Notes: generated by a model from the letters alone, not told the origin. Positions 8,269 through 17,181 are shown, counted from the first letter of the stretch. The stretch is 41,096 nt of DNA from an uncultured Clostridium sp. (GCA_947575275.1 CANPMS010000017.1:1-41096); one strand, 5' to 3'. Program-made: numbers and translations.

Positions 8269-9182
8269 AAAGATTAAATATATATTTTAAAGAAATGTAT
8301 CCGATTATTCCCAGATTGGTTTTAGGTTTTATCGTAGCAATGGAGATATATTTTATTGTTATTTTAAATCATGGAATTGTTGATTTTACCATAGGAATTC
8401 AAGAGTTTATTTTAGGTTTTACAATCTTTAGTTTTCTTTGTTGGCTGCGTATAGCGGATGATTTTAAGGATTATGAGTTAGACTGCAGATTATTTGCCCA
8501 CAGACCTTTACCTTCCGGCAGAGTAACGAAGAAAGACTTAAAGATATTTGTGAGTATTTTGATTGCTTTCACTTTGATTATCAATTTTATATTTATGCCC
8601 TTTTATCATTTTATATTTTGCTTTATATTGTACACCTATGGTTCCTTCATGGCTGTCTGGTTCTTTCAAAAACATAAAATACAAAAGTCGCTTCCTCTGG
8701 CGCTGGTAACGCATAATCCTGTTCAAATGATTATGAATATTTATATTATTTCGTTTGTAATTATAAAATATAAGATAGAAATTTTTAATATTTATAATAT
8801 TATGGCTGTGTTTACTTTGTATTTTCCTGCTTTAATTTGGGAAGTATCCCGTAAAATCAGGGCGCCGAAGGATGAAACGGAATATGTAACTTACAGTAAG
8901 TTGTTTGGTTATAAAAAGGCTGTAAATTTTGTATTTATAGTTACCTGGATGGATATTCTTACAAATTTTGTGCTGGTTTGGAATTTAAGTAAAATTTCAG
9001 CATTTCTCTTACTATTAAATGTGTTATGGATAAGCTGGGTATTTATAGATTTTAAGAAGGATCCAACCAGATATAAGATTGTATCAAAAGTGGAGCAATA
9101 TACTTATATACAAGAGAGTTTAATGATTTTTACTGTCATTGTGTATTTAATCGCTGCGAAAAGTGGGCTGGCGATTTTATAA
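8262..9182 (+). CDS. UbiA-family polytopic prenyltransferase-like protein
   Basis: A 306-residue protein with about eight hydrophobic helices. The first aspartate-rich motif is RIADDFKDYELD, followed by RPLPSGRV. A second conserved polar stretch, EVSRKIRAPKDETEYVTY, sits after residue 190. This layout is that of the UbiA superfamily, which transfers prenyl groups from diphosphates to aromatic or lipid acceptors. The superfamily includes archaeal digeranylgeranylglyceryl phosphate synthase. The ATG overlaps the psd stop by seven bases. Its place among headgroup enzymes suggests a membrane lipid substrate, but the actual donor and acceptor are unknown. Confidence 0.75.
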   Translation: MLKRLNIYFKEMYPIIPRLVLGFIVAMEIYFIVILNHGIVDFTIGIQEFILGFTIFSFLCWLRIADDFKDYELDCRLFAHRPLPSGRVTKKDLKIFVSILIAFTLIINFIFMPFYHFIFCFILYTYGSFMAVWFFQKHKIQKSLPLALVTHNPVQMIMNIYIISFVIIKYKIEIFNIYNIMAVFTLYFPALIWEVSRKIRAPKDETEYVTYSKLFGYKKAVNFVFIVTWMDILTNFVLVWNLSKISAFLLLLNVLWISWVFIDFKKDPTRYKIVSKVEQYTYIQESLMIFTVIVYLIAAKSGLAIL

Positions 9183-9199
9183 GGAGCGTAAGATTTAAC

Positions 9200-11341
9200 A
9201 TGAAGGCTGAGAACCTGGAGAAATTAAGCAAAGAGGGTTTCAATGTCCCCCGATTTATCGTGATAGAGAGTGAGAAGGATATCGATCTATCATTTAGTAA
9301 CGCTGAGTTATTTGCAGTTCGGTCTTCCTATTGTATGGAAGATTCCAAGAATAAATCATATGCAGGACAATTTGAAACTTTCTTAAATGTATCAAGAGAG
9401 AATATTTTTGATGCTGTACATAAAGTAAGAGAAAGCTATAAAATAAATAACTCAGAATGTGGCAATAAAGATTCAAAAATCATTATCCAGGAAATGATCC
9501 AAAGTGAGTTATCAGGTATTTTATTTACAGCCAATCCGATTGGTGTTATGAATGAATTTGTAATTGTGGTTGGCAAGGGTCTGGGGAATCACGTTGTAGA
9601 AAATAAGATTAATACTACTACATATCATTATAATGTGGACGATCGTTTATATTGCTATATTAGAGATGAGGATTCTCCCTTATTGAAAGATGAAATTTTA
9701 AAGGAATTAATAGAAAAAGGTAAATTAATAGAATCCATTTTTGCAGATAAGATGGATATAGAATTCGGTATCGTTGGCGATACGATTTATATGTTACAGG
9801 CTCGTCCTATTACCACAATATCAAAAAACAAGCTGATTATTTTAGATAATAGTAATATAGTAGAGAGTTATCCGGGGGTTTCCTTACCATTAACTCAAAG
9901 TTTTGTAAAAGAAATTTATTATTCTATTTTTAAGAGCTGTGTTGCCCGTATTTGCAGCAATGATAAAATAAGAGAAGATTTAGATGGAATATTGAAAGAT
10001 ATGGTAGAGGTAGTGAATGGCCGTATTTATTATAGAATAAATAATTGGTATTCACTACTTAAATTGCTGCCTTTTAACAGGAAGCTTATTAAGGTGTGGA
10101 GACAAATGTTAGGCGTTCAGAGCAGCTTCATTGTTTATGATAAGGTAGAGATGGGTCTGACAGATAAAGTAAACATCTATCATTCGTTTCTTAAGTCATT
10201 ATGGTTCAGCCAAAAGGATATGAAAATACTGAATGAATTTTTTAACACAGAAATGATTACGGCTGAATTTAATTTACAGAGCAGTAATACAATACCTGAA
10301 TTATTAGGTGTATATCAAAAAGAAATAGATAGATTTATATCTAAGTGGGATATTACGTTAATTAACGATTTATATACGTTTATATTTACTGCTTTGTCAG
10401 GTAAAAACAATAAGAAGACTCTGGCGGAAATAAAAAATTTAGAGAGTTTAAGACCTGTAAAGTGGATAAACAAGCTGGTAGATGATTTTTATACCTATGG
10501 TGAAGATAGTGAGAAATTTAATACCAATCTAAACAACTTCATTCTCTTATATGGTGATAGATGTTTGGGAGAATTAAAATTAGAGACAAAAACATATCAA
10601 ACAAATCCTGAATTGTTATTGAGTTATATAAAAAAACAGAAAATAGAGGAGAATAAAGAGTTTTCTGAGGAAGAAAATAAAAAGCAGGGATTTTTTGCAG
10701 AAAAAGCAAAACAGGGTATCTATAACCGTGAAATTTCAAGGATGAACAGAAGCAGGCTTTTTGGTTTTGCCCGTAAATTGTTTTTGAAAACAGGCAGTAT
10801 ATTATATGCCCAAGGGCATATTGATCATCCAAGAGATGTGTTCTATTTATATAACGATGAGATAGGTGATGAGAGTGTTGATAAAAGAAAACGAATCAAA
10901 GAGCGTAAAAAGGAGTATGAACGATATGAACAGATGCCCGGGTTTCATCGTTTGGTCTTTCATGAAAAAGTAATAACGAAATTAGATTATTTAGGTGTAG
11001 TTCATTCAGTAATTTCGGAGAATCAATTACAAGGTGAAGGCATTTCAGATGGCATCATCGAGGGAGAAATCCTGGTGATTCACAGTCCTGGTGTGGAGAT
11101 AGATACCACTGATAAAATTATAGTAACCAGGGCGACGGATCCGGGCTGGGTATATTTAATTAGAAATTGCAAAGGAATCATAGCGGAACAGGGCTCTTTA
11201 TTAAGCCATACGGCAATTATAAGCAGAGAGTTGAAAAAGCCGGCTGTTGTTGGCGTCAAAAATGCTACTGCTTTGTTGAAGAATGGTGAAAAAGTAAGAA
11301 TCAATGGTTTAGATGGAACAATAGATTTATTAGGGGATTGA
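9200..11341 (+). CDS. PEP synthase/rifampin phosphotransferase-like enzyme (ATP-grasp plus swivelling His domain)
   Basis: A 713-residue protein. Residues about 1-210 match the PPDK/PEP-synthase ATP-binding domain: AVRSSYCMEDS, AGQFETFLNV, QEMIQSELSGILFTANP and DIEFG...MLQARPIT. A long middle region (about 215-600) is unlike known domains I can name. The C-terminal 100 residues form the phosphohistidine domain, with GSLLSHTAIISREL and catalytic His670. The PEP/pyruvate-binding barrel of true PEP synthase is absent. This is the architecture of rifampin phosphotransferase-like enzymes, which use ATP to phosphorylate another substrate through the histidine. RBS AAGGAG at 9181-9186. In this operon the substrate may be a lipid precursor; that is inference. 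Confidence 0.82.
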   Translation: MKAENLEKLSKEGFNVPRFIVIESEKDIDLSFSNAELFAVRSSYCMEDSKNKSYAGQFETFLNVSRENIFDAVHKVRESYKINNSECGNKDSKIIIQEMIQSELSGILFTANPIGVMNEFVIVVGKGLGNHVVENKINTTTYHYNVDDRLYCYIRDEDSPLLKDEILKELIEKGKLIESIFADKMDIEFGIVGDTIYMLQARPITTISKNKLIILDNSNIVESYPGVSLPLTQSFVKEIYYSIFKSCVARICSNDKIREDLDGILKDMVEVVNGRIYYRINNWYSLLKLLPFNRKLIKVWRQMLGVQSSFIVYDKVEMGLTDKVNIYHSFLKSLWFSQKDMKILNEFFNTEMITAEFNLQSSNTIPELLGVYQKEIDRFISKWDITLINDLYTFIFTALSGKNNKKTLAEIKNLESLRPVKWINKLVDDFYTYGEDSEKFNTNLNNFILLYGDRCLGELKLETKTYQTNPELLLSYIKKQKIEENKEFSEEENKKQGFFAEKAKQGIYNREISRMNRSRLFGFARKLFLKTGSILYAQGHIDHPRDVFYLYNDEIGDESVDKRKRIKERKKEYERYEQMPGFHRLVFHEKVITKLDYLGVVHSVISENQLQGEGISDGIIEGEILVIHSPGVEIDTTDKIIVTRATDPGWVYLIRNCKGIIAEQGSLLSHTAIISRELKKPAVVGVKNATALLKNGEKVRINGLDGTIDLLGD

Positions 11342-12381
11342 TTTTGTTGTATAATTGCAGGATAGTGGAAACAAAACAGGATATAAAGAAGTTTTTAAGT
11401 TTACCTCAGTCTTTGTATAAGAAGCATGAGCTGACGCAAGATAAAAAATCAGAGCATCAGATACTGTCAGGTCAGCATGTTCTAAGTCATTGTTTTGAGG
11501 TAAAGGGATTTTTAGTTGAGAAAGATGGTGATGTGGTTTCTCGTTGTATTTTGACATTGTATAAGGGAGATGTAAATGCTTATGTAGGTTTTTTTGAGAG
11601 TATCAATGATATAGCTGCCGTAGATTGTTTATTTAAAAAGGTAGCAGAAGAAGTAAAATTAAGTGGACGGGATAAGATTATCGGCCCTGTTAATTGTTCG
11701 ATTTGGTTAGGGTATAGATTTAAGACAGACCATTTTGAGGAAATGTACACAGGTGAACCATATAATAAATCTTATTATATGGATTTATGGGAAAGCGCAG
11801 GATTCACAGTACAGCAAAGATACTATTCAAATAAATTGAGAACACCGCAAGACAGGGATGATAATAAAAAGTGTAAAAACAGATTAGACTATGTAATAAA
11901 AGAGGGGATTCAGGTCAGAAATACGAATAAACGGATTTTTATGCAGGATTTAAGCGATATTTATTCATTACTAATAAGAGTATATTCTAATTTTCCGGGT
12001 TTTAAGTATATAGATGAAAATCAATTTGTCAGTTTATTTAAGAAACTAAAATATATCTTAAATGATAAGGCAGTATTTTTAGGGTATAAAAACAATCAAT
12101 TAGCAGGCTTTTTGGTCTGTGTGCCTAATTATGGGAATATAAAAAGTATATTTGACCTGTTAAAAAAACCAAAGGAATACGTAATGCTTTATATGGGCGC
12201 AGATAAAGATGCGTATGGTTTAGGCGGCGCCTTTTCAGAATTAGCTTATGCTTTCTTGAAAAGGCATCAATATAAGTGTATTACTGCTTTAATATTAGAG
12301 GGTAATGTATCGGGAACCTTTTATAAAAATTTAGTGGAGGACACCTGTTACTACGTTTTAATGAAAAAAAACTCTCTATAA
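11338..12381 (+). CDS. GNAT-like acyltransferase of the large (about 350 aa) type
   Basis: A 347-residue protein. The N-terminal half has the pattern of large acyl-CoA N-acyltransferase-like proteins: VETKQDIKKFLSLPQSLYK near the start, then IIGPVNCSIW followed by an aromatic-rich YNKSYYMDLWESAGF stretch. The C-terminal half contains a second GNAT-like core (VFLGYKNNQLAGFLVCVPNYG). The family has no settled reaction; acyl or aminoacyl transfer to an amine is a reasonable guess. The TTG start overlaps the preceding stop (TTGA), indicating translational coupling; downstream TTG codons are alternatives. It is the last gene of the lipid operon and could modify the ethanolamine headgroup. Confidence 0.6.
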   Translation: MILLYNCRIVETKQDIKKFLSLPQSLYKKHELTQDKKSEHQILSGQHVLSHCFEVKGFLVEKDGDVVSRCILTLYKGDVNAYVGFFESINDIAAVDCLFKKVAEEVKLSGRDKIIGPVNCSIWLGYRFKTDHFEEMYTGEPYNKSYYMDLWESAGFTVQQRYYSNKLRTPQDRDDNKKCKNRLDYVIKEGIQVRNTNKRIFMQDLSDIYSLLIRVYSNFPGFKYIDENQFVSLFKKLKYILNDKAVFLGYKNNQLAGFLVCVPNYGNIKSIFDLLKKPKEYVMLYMGADKDAYGLGGAFSELAYAFLKRHQYKCITALILEGNVSGTFYKNLVEDTCYYVLMKKNSL

Positions 12382-12458
12382 ACACAAAATGAACACAAAC
12401 TTCTGTTACAGTATTTCCAGTATCATAAAAAATGGAAGTTCTGAGAGGAGTTTTGAGT

Positions 12459-13553
12459 ATGAGGCATAGAGAGCTTGCAGCAGCGCTGGCGGTGGCGATG
12501 GGAGTGACAGCGGCTGTGCCCATGGCTTCACAGGCAGGCGGCAGCAGTATGGATTATCGAAAAAAGGTAATTGGTGTCTCTGGAATCATGAACAATGTGA
12601 ATACAGGACTGGAAGAGTATGTGACCAGGGCGGAATTTGCCAATATGCTGGTACAGGCGTCCACCTGCCGTGATTTTCTTCCTACGGTCAGCAATGTTTC
12701 TGTGTATGCAGATGTACCGGCCACGGCGCAGTATGCTTCCAGTGTACGCATTGTGGCGGAGCAAAAGTGGATGGTTGGTTATTTGGGCGGTCTGTTTAAG
12801 CCGGATCAGCCAGTTACCCTTCAGGAGGCAGCGCGTGGGGTGCTGGCGCTTCTGGGATATACAAACGAGGATTTTAGTGGTAATCTGACGAACGCCAGAA
12901 TGGCAAAATTCTATGCGTTGGAGCTGAACGATGAGTTGGAGCGTCATCCTTCGGAAATCCTGAACAGATCTGACTGCATTACTTTGTTTTACAACCTTCT
13001 AAAGGCGGAAACCAAGACCACCGGGAAAGCTTACGGGACGATCCTGGGCTGTGAAATAAATGCAGATGGCGAAGTAAATCCGATGGGGCTTGCAGACACC
13101 AATTTAAAGGGACCGAAGCTGGTTCCCAAAGGGCGTCAGCTGGGGGATTATGTGCCATTCAATGTACAGCAGGCATCCATATATGTCAATGGCGAGGCAT
13201 CCAGTTACGAATCTTTAAAGAGCTTTATCGAAAACAACTATGTAGTCATCTACTACAACCAGAAGGCAAAGACCATATGGGCTTATATCGCCGATGAAGA
13301 TGTACAGTCCGGGCGGTGCGCCGTGCGCGGGATGGTGGAGAATATTTATTATAACTCCAGTGATGTGATGACACCCACGGCAATCACCTTAAATAATGGT
13401 CAGGAATATAAGCTGACCAGCTCAGAGATGCAGTTTGCGTTTTCTGTTTATGGATCACTCAGAGTGGGGGATCGGGTAACATTGATCTGTGAAAAATCTG
13501 AAAATGCAAACGGCGATGTGAGTTATACAGTTGTGGATTATGTAGAAGACTGA
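12459..13553 (+). CDS. SLH-domain exported protein
   Basis: A 364-residue protein with a signal peptide at residues 1-27 (hydrophobic core then ASQA). It carries S-layer homology-type repeats: EYVTRAEFANMLV, then YASSVRIVAEQKWMVGYLGG with FKPDQPVTLQEAARGVLALLGY, and a third partial repeat around LNRSDCITLFYNLL. These normally anchor proteins to secondary wall polymers. The remaining 200 residues are a beta-rich region of unknown role. ATG 12459 is chosen over 12432 because of GAGAGGAG just upstream and the good signal peptide. It lies 13 bases before the membrane fusion gene, so it probably belongs to the exporter operon. Confidence 0.82.
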   Translation: MRHRELAAALAVAMGVTAAVPMASQAGGSSMDYRKKVIGVSGIMNNVNTGLEEYVTRAEFANMLVQASTCRDFLPTVSNVSVYADVPATAQYASSVRIVAEQKWMVGYLGGLFKPDQPVTLQEAARGVLALLGYTNEDFSGNLTNARMAKFYALELNDELERHPSEILNRSDCITLFYNLLKAETKTTGKAYGTILGCEINADGEVNPMGLADTNLKGPKLVPKGRQLGDYVPFNVQQASIYVNGEASSYESLKSFIENNYVVIYYNQKAKTIWAYIADEDVQSGRCAVRGMVENIYYNSSDVMTPTAITLNNGQEYKLTSSEMQFAFSVYGSLRVGDRVTLICEKSENANGDVSYTVVDYVED

Positions 13554-13566
13554 CAGGAGACCGGAA

Positions 13567-15264
13567 ATGATGTGGAAGAAGAAATGGATTGCACTGACTG
13601 CGCTGGGGCTCGCAGTGGTTATGGGAGGAGCGCTCTTTATGCAGAATCGTTCCAGACAGTCAAAGGCAGCGGGAGCGGAGGCGTCTGCCCGGCGGGTAGC
13701 CACAGTGACTCGTGGTACATTGGTCTCAGAGCTCTCTTCCTCTGGAACGATATTGCCGAAGGATACATACAGCATTACCTCACTGGTGGAGGGGGATGTG
13801 ATTGCGGCGGATTTTGAGGAGGGGGATCAGGTGACAAAGGGGCAGGTGCTCTATCAGATTGATGTCTCTGCCATGGAGTCTGAGTTAAACTCCGCCAATA
13901 ACTCCCTTGAGCGTGCAAACTCAAGCTACAGCCAGGCGATGGAGGATTACCGTGAGGCAGCGGCAGATTACAGCGGAAATACCTATAAAGCTACGCGGAG
14001 CGGATTTATTAAACAACTTCATATTGAGCCTGGTGACAAAGTGAATTCCAATACAGAGCTGGCTGTGATCTATGACGACAAGATTATGGAAATTCAGGTT
14101 CCGTTCCTGTCGGGGGAGGCTGCGATGATTGCCCCGGGAAATGAGGCATTGATGACGTTGACCGACACGGAGGAGCAGCTGACAGGAGTGGTAACTGCAG
14201 TCAGCAACATGGATGAAGTGCTCACAGGCGGACGAATTGTCAGGTATGTGACCATAGAGGCATCCAATCCGGGAGGTCTCACCAGCGACCACAGAGCCGC
14301 TGTTTTAGTCGGTCAGTTCCTTTGCTGTGAGGAGGGAGCTTTTGAGCCTGCCACAAACACGGTTATGAAGGCATCAGTGACCGGAAACGGAAGCCTGGAG
14401 GTGGAGAGTCTTCTGGTGAATGAGGGTGATTATGTAACAGCAGGGACGCCGATTTTCCGTATTAAAAGTAAGGATGTGGAGAATATTCTGCGCACATTTC
14501 AGGATTCTGTGGATACGGCGAAAGACCGGGTGGAATCGGCTCAGAGCAAGGTGGATTCCACTCAGGATAACTATGAGGATTATACCATTACCGCTCCCAT
14601 ATCCGGTCAGGTTATCACAAAGAGTGTGAAGGCAGGCGATAAAGTGAGCAAAGGCTCTGGCACCGGCGCCGCCACCATGGCAGTGATTTATGATTTATCA
14701 GAGGTGACTTTCCAGATGTCAGTGGATGAGCTGGATGTGCGGAAGGTGAAAGTGGGACAGAAGGTGCATGTTACGGCAGACGCCATTGAGGGAAAAACTT
14801 TTACAGGCACGGTCACCAACATCAGCCTGGAAAGCTCTCAGTCAAACGGCGTTACCAATTATCCGGTGACAGTTACATTGGATGAGGTGGGAGATTTGCT
14901 GCCTGGAATGAATGTGGACGGAACAATCATTCTCGACCAGGAGGAGGATATTCTGATGATTCCAGTGGATTCTCTGATGCGTGGAAATCGGGTCTATGTG
15001 AAGGATGAGACTGTGACAGAGCAGCAGGGAAGTGTCCCGGCAGGTTTCCGTGCCGTTGAGGTGGAGACGGGGCTGACCAATAACGATTATGTACAGATTG
15101 TGAGCGGACTCTCTGAGGGAGAAAGTGTATATGTGAGTGAATCCACCAGCAGCCGTATGGAAATGTTCCGTATGGACGAACCTGGAGGCGGCATGGGTGG
15201 TCCCGGCATGAATGGCAGAAATCGCGGGGAAAGAAACTTCGGCGGAGGCGGACCGATGCCGTAA
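13567..15264 (+). CDS. HlyD/MacA-type membrane fusion protein with two lipoyl-like segments
   Basis: A 565-residue periplasmic-adaptor-like protein. One N-terminal transmembrane helix (about residues 7-26) is followed by a barrel-sandwich segment (GDVIAADFEEGDQVTKGQVLY). A second similar segment begins near residue 270 (VESLLVNEGDYVTAGTPIF), followed by a coiled coil and a third lipoyl-type half (ISGQVITKSVKAGDKVSKG). Beta-barrel and membrane-proximal domains follow, and the tail is rich in Gly, Met and Pro. In Gram-positive bacteria such proteins bridge a MacB-type permease and the envelope. The internal duplication makes it longer than a standard MacA (about 370-400). The ATPase gene begins 13 bases downstream. 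Confidence 0.85.
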   Translation: MMWKKKWIALTALGLAVVMGGALFMQNRSRQSKAAGAEASARRVATVTRGTLVSELSSSGTILPKDTYSITSLVEGDVIAADFEEGDQVTKGQVLYQIDVSAMESELNSANNSLERANSSYSQAMEDYREAAADYSGNTYKATRSGFIKQLHIEPGDKVNSNTELAVIYDDKIMEIQVPFLSGEAAMIAPGNEALMTLTDTEEQLTGVVTAVSNMDEVLTGGRIVRYVTIEASNPGGLTSDHRAAVLVGQFLCCEEGAFEPATNTVMKASVTGNGSLEVESLLVNEGDYVTAGTPIFRIKSKDVENILRTFQDSVDTAKDRVESAQSKVDSTQDNYEDYTITAPISGQVITKSVKAGDKVSKGSGTGAATMAVIYDLSEVTFQMSVDELDVRKVKVGQKVHVTADAIEGKTFTGTVTNISLESSQSNGVTNYPVTVTLDEVGDLLPGMNVDGTIILDQEEDILMIPVDSLMRGNRVYVKDETVTEQQGSVPAGFRAVEVETGLTNNDYVQIVSGLSEGESVYVSESTSSRMEMFRMDEPGGGMGGPGMNGRNRGERNFGGGGPMP

Positions 15265-15277
15265 CAGGAGGTGAACT

Positions 15278-15997
15278 ATGGCTGAGTCGTTGATTGAATT
15301 GAGAGACATTTACAAAATATATGAGATGGGAGGGACTCAGGTGCACGCCAATGATGGAATTACCCTGATCATTGAGCGGGGAGAATTTGTTGCCATCGTG
15401 GGCAAATCCGGGAGCGGAAAATCCACTTTAATGAATATTATCGGAGCGCTTGACGTGCCGACTTCAGGAAGCTACCTGCTGGGCGGCGAGGATGTGGATC
15501 GGATGAGTGACGATCAGCTGGCAGATATTAGAAACCGCATGATCGGGTTTATCTTTCAGCAGTATAATTTGCTTCCAAAATCCAATTTGTTAGAGAACGT
15601 GGAGCTTCCCCTTCTATATGCGAACGTTCCTGCCCAGGAGCGGAGGGAGCGTGCCATGGAATCGTTACGGCGGGTAGGGCTGGAAGAAAAATGGAAAAGC
15701 TATCCGAACCAGCTTTCCGGCGGTCAGCAGCAGCGGGTTTCCATAGCCCGCGCCCTGGCAGGAAGCCCTTCCCTGATTCTGGCAGATGAACCTACGGGCG
15801 CACTTGATTCAAAAACCAGCCGGGACGTGCTGAATTTTTTGCAGGAGCTGAATGAGGAAGGGAATACGATTGTTATGATTACCCATGATAATTCCATTGC
15901 CATGGAGGCGAAACATATTGTGAGGATTCATGACGGCAAAATTAACTTTAATGGAGATGTAAAAGAGTATGCTGCAGTCATTCAAGCTGGCAATTAA
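15278..15997 (+). CDS. MacB/LolD-type ABC transporter ATPase
   Basis: A 239-residue nucleotide-binding protein. Walker A is GKSGSGKST, the Q-loop is FIFQQYNLL, the signature is LSGGQQQR and Walker B is LILADEPTGALD, with the switch histidine in MITHD. The ALDVPTSGSY and NLLPKSNLLENVELPL stretches are typical of the MacB/FtsE/LolD group. RBS AGGAGG lies before the ATG. It powers the permease encoded next, together with the membrane fusion protein upstream. The exported molecule is unknown. Confidence 0.93.
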   Translation: MAESLIELRDIYKIYEMGGTQVHANDGITLIIERGEFVAIVGKSGSGKSTLMNIIGALDVPTSGSYLLGGEDVDRMSDDQLADIRNRMIGFIFQQYNLLPKSNLLENVELPLLYANVPAQERRERAMESLRRVGLEEKWKSYPNQLSGGQQQRVSIARALAGSPSLILADEPTGALDSKTSRDVLNFLQELNEEGNTIVMITHDNSIAMEAKHIVRIHDGKINFNGDVKEYAAVIQAGN

Positions 15998-17144
15998 AAG
16001 TATCTGGAGCAACAAGATGCGCTCCTTTTTGACGATGCTGGGAATCATCATTGGCGTTGCTTCCGTGATTATTCTGGTCAGTCTGGTTAACGCCTACATG
16101 TCTTACATGACAGAGAGCTTTGCCAGCATGGGAACCAATCAGATTTCCGTCAATATGGTTAATCTTCCCTCCCGCTCTGTGTCTGTGGAGGAGATGTATG
16201 AGTTTTATGAGTATAACGGGGAATATTTTGACGGTATGACGCCGATGGTTACTATAAACGGAACAGTTAAACATGGCAGTGATTCTATGACAGCCACTTC
16301 CATACGCGGCGTCAGTGAGGATTACCTGGGAATTAAGGACTGGAAGCTTGCATTTGGGAGAACGATTCAATATGCAGATTTAAATGCTCGGAGTAAGGTC
16401 TGTGTCATTGGCGCTTATGTGGCGGAGCAGTTGTATGGAGGGATTGACAAAGCCTGTGGCGAGACCATCAAGGTAAACGGCAATACCTTTCAGATTATCG
16501 GGGTAGCGAAGCAGCAGGACGAAGAACTGGAGGAGGGGGGAAATGATGATTTTCTCTGGATGCCTTATACCTATGCAGTGAAGATGGCCAGAAATGCCAA
16601 TATTAACAATTATGTTTTTACAATCCGTGAGATGACAAGAGCTGGGGAGTGTAAGAAGCTGTTGGAAGATTTCTTGTATGAAAGGCTTAAAAATGATGAT
16701 TTGTACACGGTGACAGCCATGAGTGAGATGCTGGATTCCCTGAATTCAATGATTACAATGGTATCCACAGGTCTTGGCGGAATTGCCGGAATCTCCCTGT
16801 TGGTGGCGGGCGTGGGTGTTATGAATATTATGCTGGTTTCTGTTACAGAGCGAACCCGGGAGATTGGTATCCGAAAAGCGCTGGGAGCGAAGCGCAGCGT
16901 TATCATGCAGCAGTTTGTTATGGAGGCTGCGGTGACCAGCTCCATCGGCGGTGTGATTGGGGTTGTGCTGGGAAGCGCTGCAACTTCGGCTGTGGGAGCA
17001 GTGGCAGGACTTTCGGCTGCACCAACTCCGGCAGCAATCATTGTATCTTTCAGTGTTTCCGTGGGAATCGGGCTGCTGTTTGGCTATATGCCGGCCAGCC
17101 GGGCAGCAAAGCTGAATCCGATTGATGCGCTGAGAAGTGAGTAA
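15969..17144 (+). CDS. MacB-type ABC transporter permease
   Basis: A 391-residue permease with one N-terminal helix (residues about 20-45, after SIWSNKMRSFLTMLGIIIG), a large extracytoplasmic MacB_PCD domain, then three C-terminal helices. The FtsX-like signature VTERTREIGIRKALGAKR is present near residue 290. The ATG overlaps the ATPase gene by 29 bases, consistent with coupling. MacB proteins use mechanotransmission rather than transport through the membrane, so the cargo would be an extracytoplasmic peptide or lipid-linked molecule. It is the last gene before a bidirectional terminator. Confidence 0.92.
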   Translation: MLQSFKLAIKSIWSNKMRSFLTMLGIIIGVASVIILVSLVNAYMSYMTESFASMGTNQISVNMVNLPSRSVSVEEMYEFYEYNGEYFDGMTPMVTINGTVKHGSDSMTATSIRGVSEDYLGIKDWKLAFGRTIQYADLNARSKVCVIGAYVAEQLYGGIDKACGETIKVNGNTFQIIGVAKQQDEELEEGGNDDFLWMPYTYAVKMARNANINNYVFTIREMTRAGECKKLLEDFLYERLKNDDLYTVTAMSEMLDSLNSMITMVSTGLGGIAGISLLVAGVGVMNIMLVSVTERTREIGIRKALGAKRSVIMQQFVMEAAVTSSIGGVIGVVLGSAATSAVGAVAGLSAAPTPAAIIVSFSVSVGIGLLFGYMPASRAAKLNPIDALRSE

Positions 17145-17148
17145 ACAT

Positions 17149-17181
17149 AAAAAAGGAGCTCCACTGGGGAGTTCCTTTTTT
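17149..17181. terminator. Bidirectional rho-independent terminator
   Basis: GGAGCTCC (17155-17162) pairs with GGAGTTCC (17168-17175), including one G-T pair. The stem is flanked by A and T runs on both sides. It sits between the convergent permease and carB genes, so it can serve both. Confidence 0.85.

Noticed and set aside
5899..12381. Reading the lipid operon as a plasmalogen locus
   Set aside because: No gene resembles the plasmalogen synthase proteins (PlsA/PlsR type, with activator and reductase domains) known from anaerobic clostridia.
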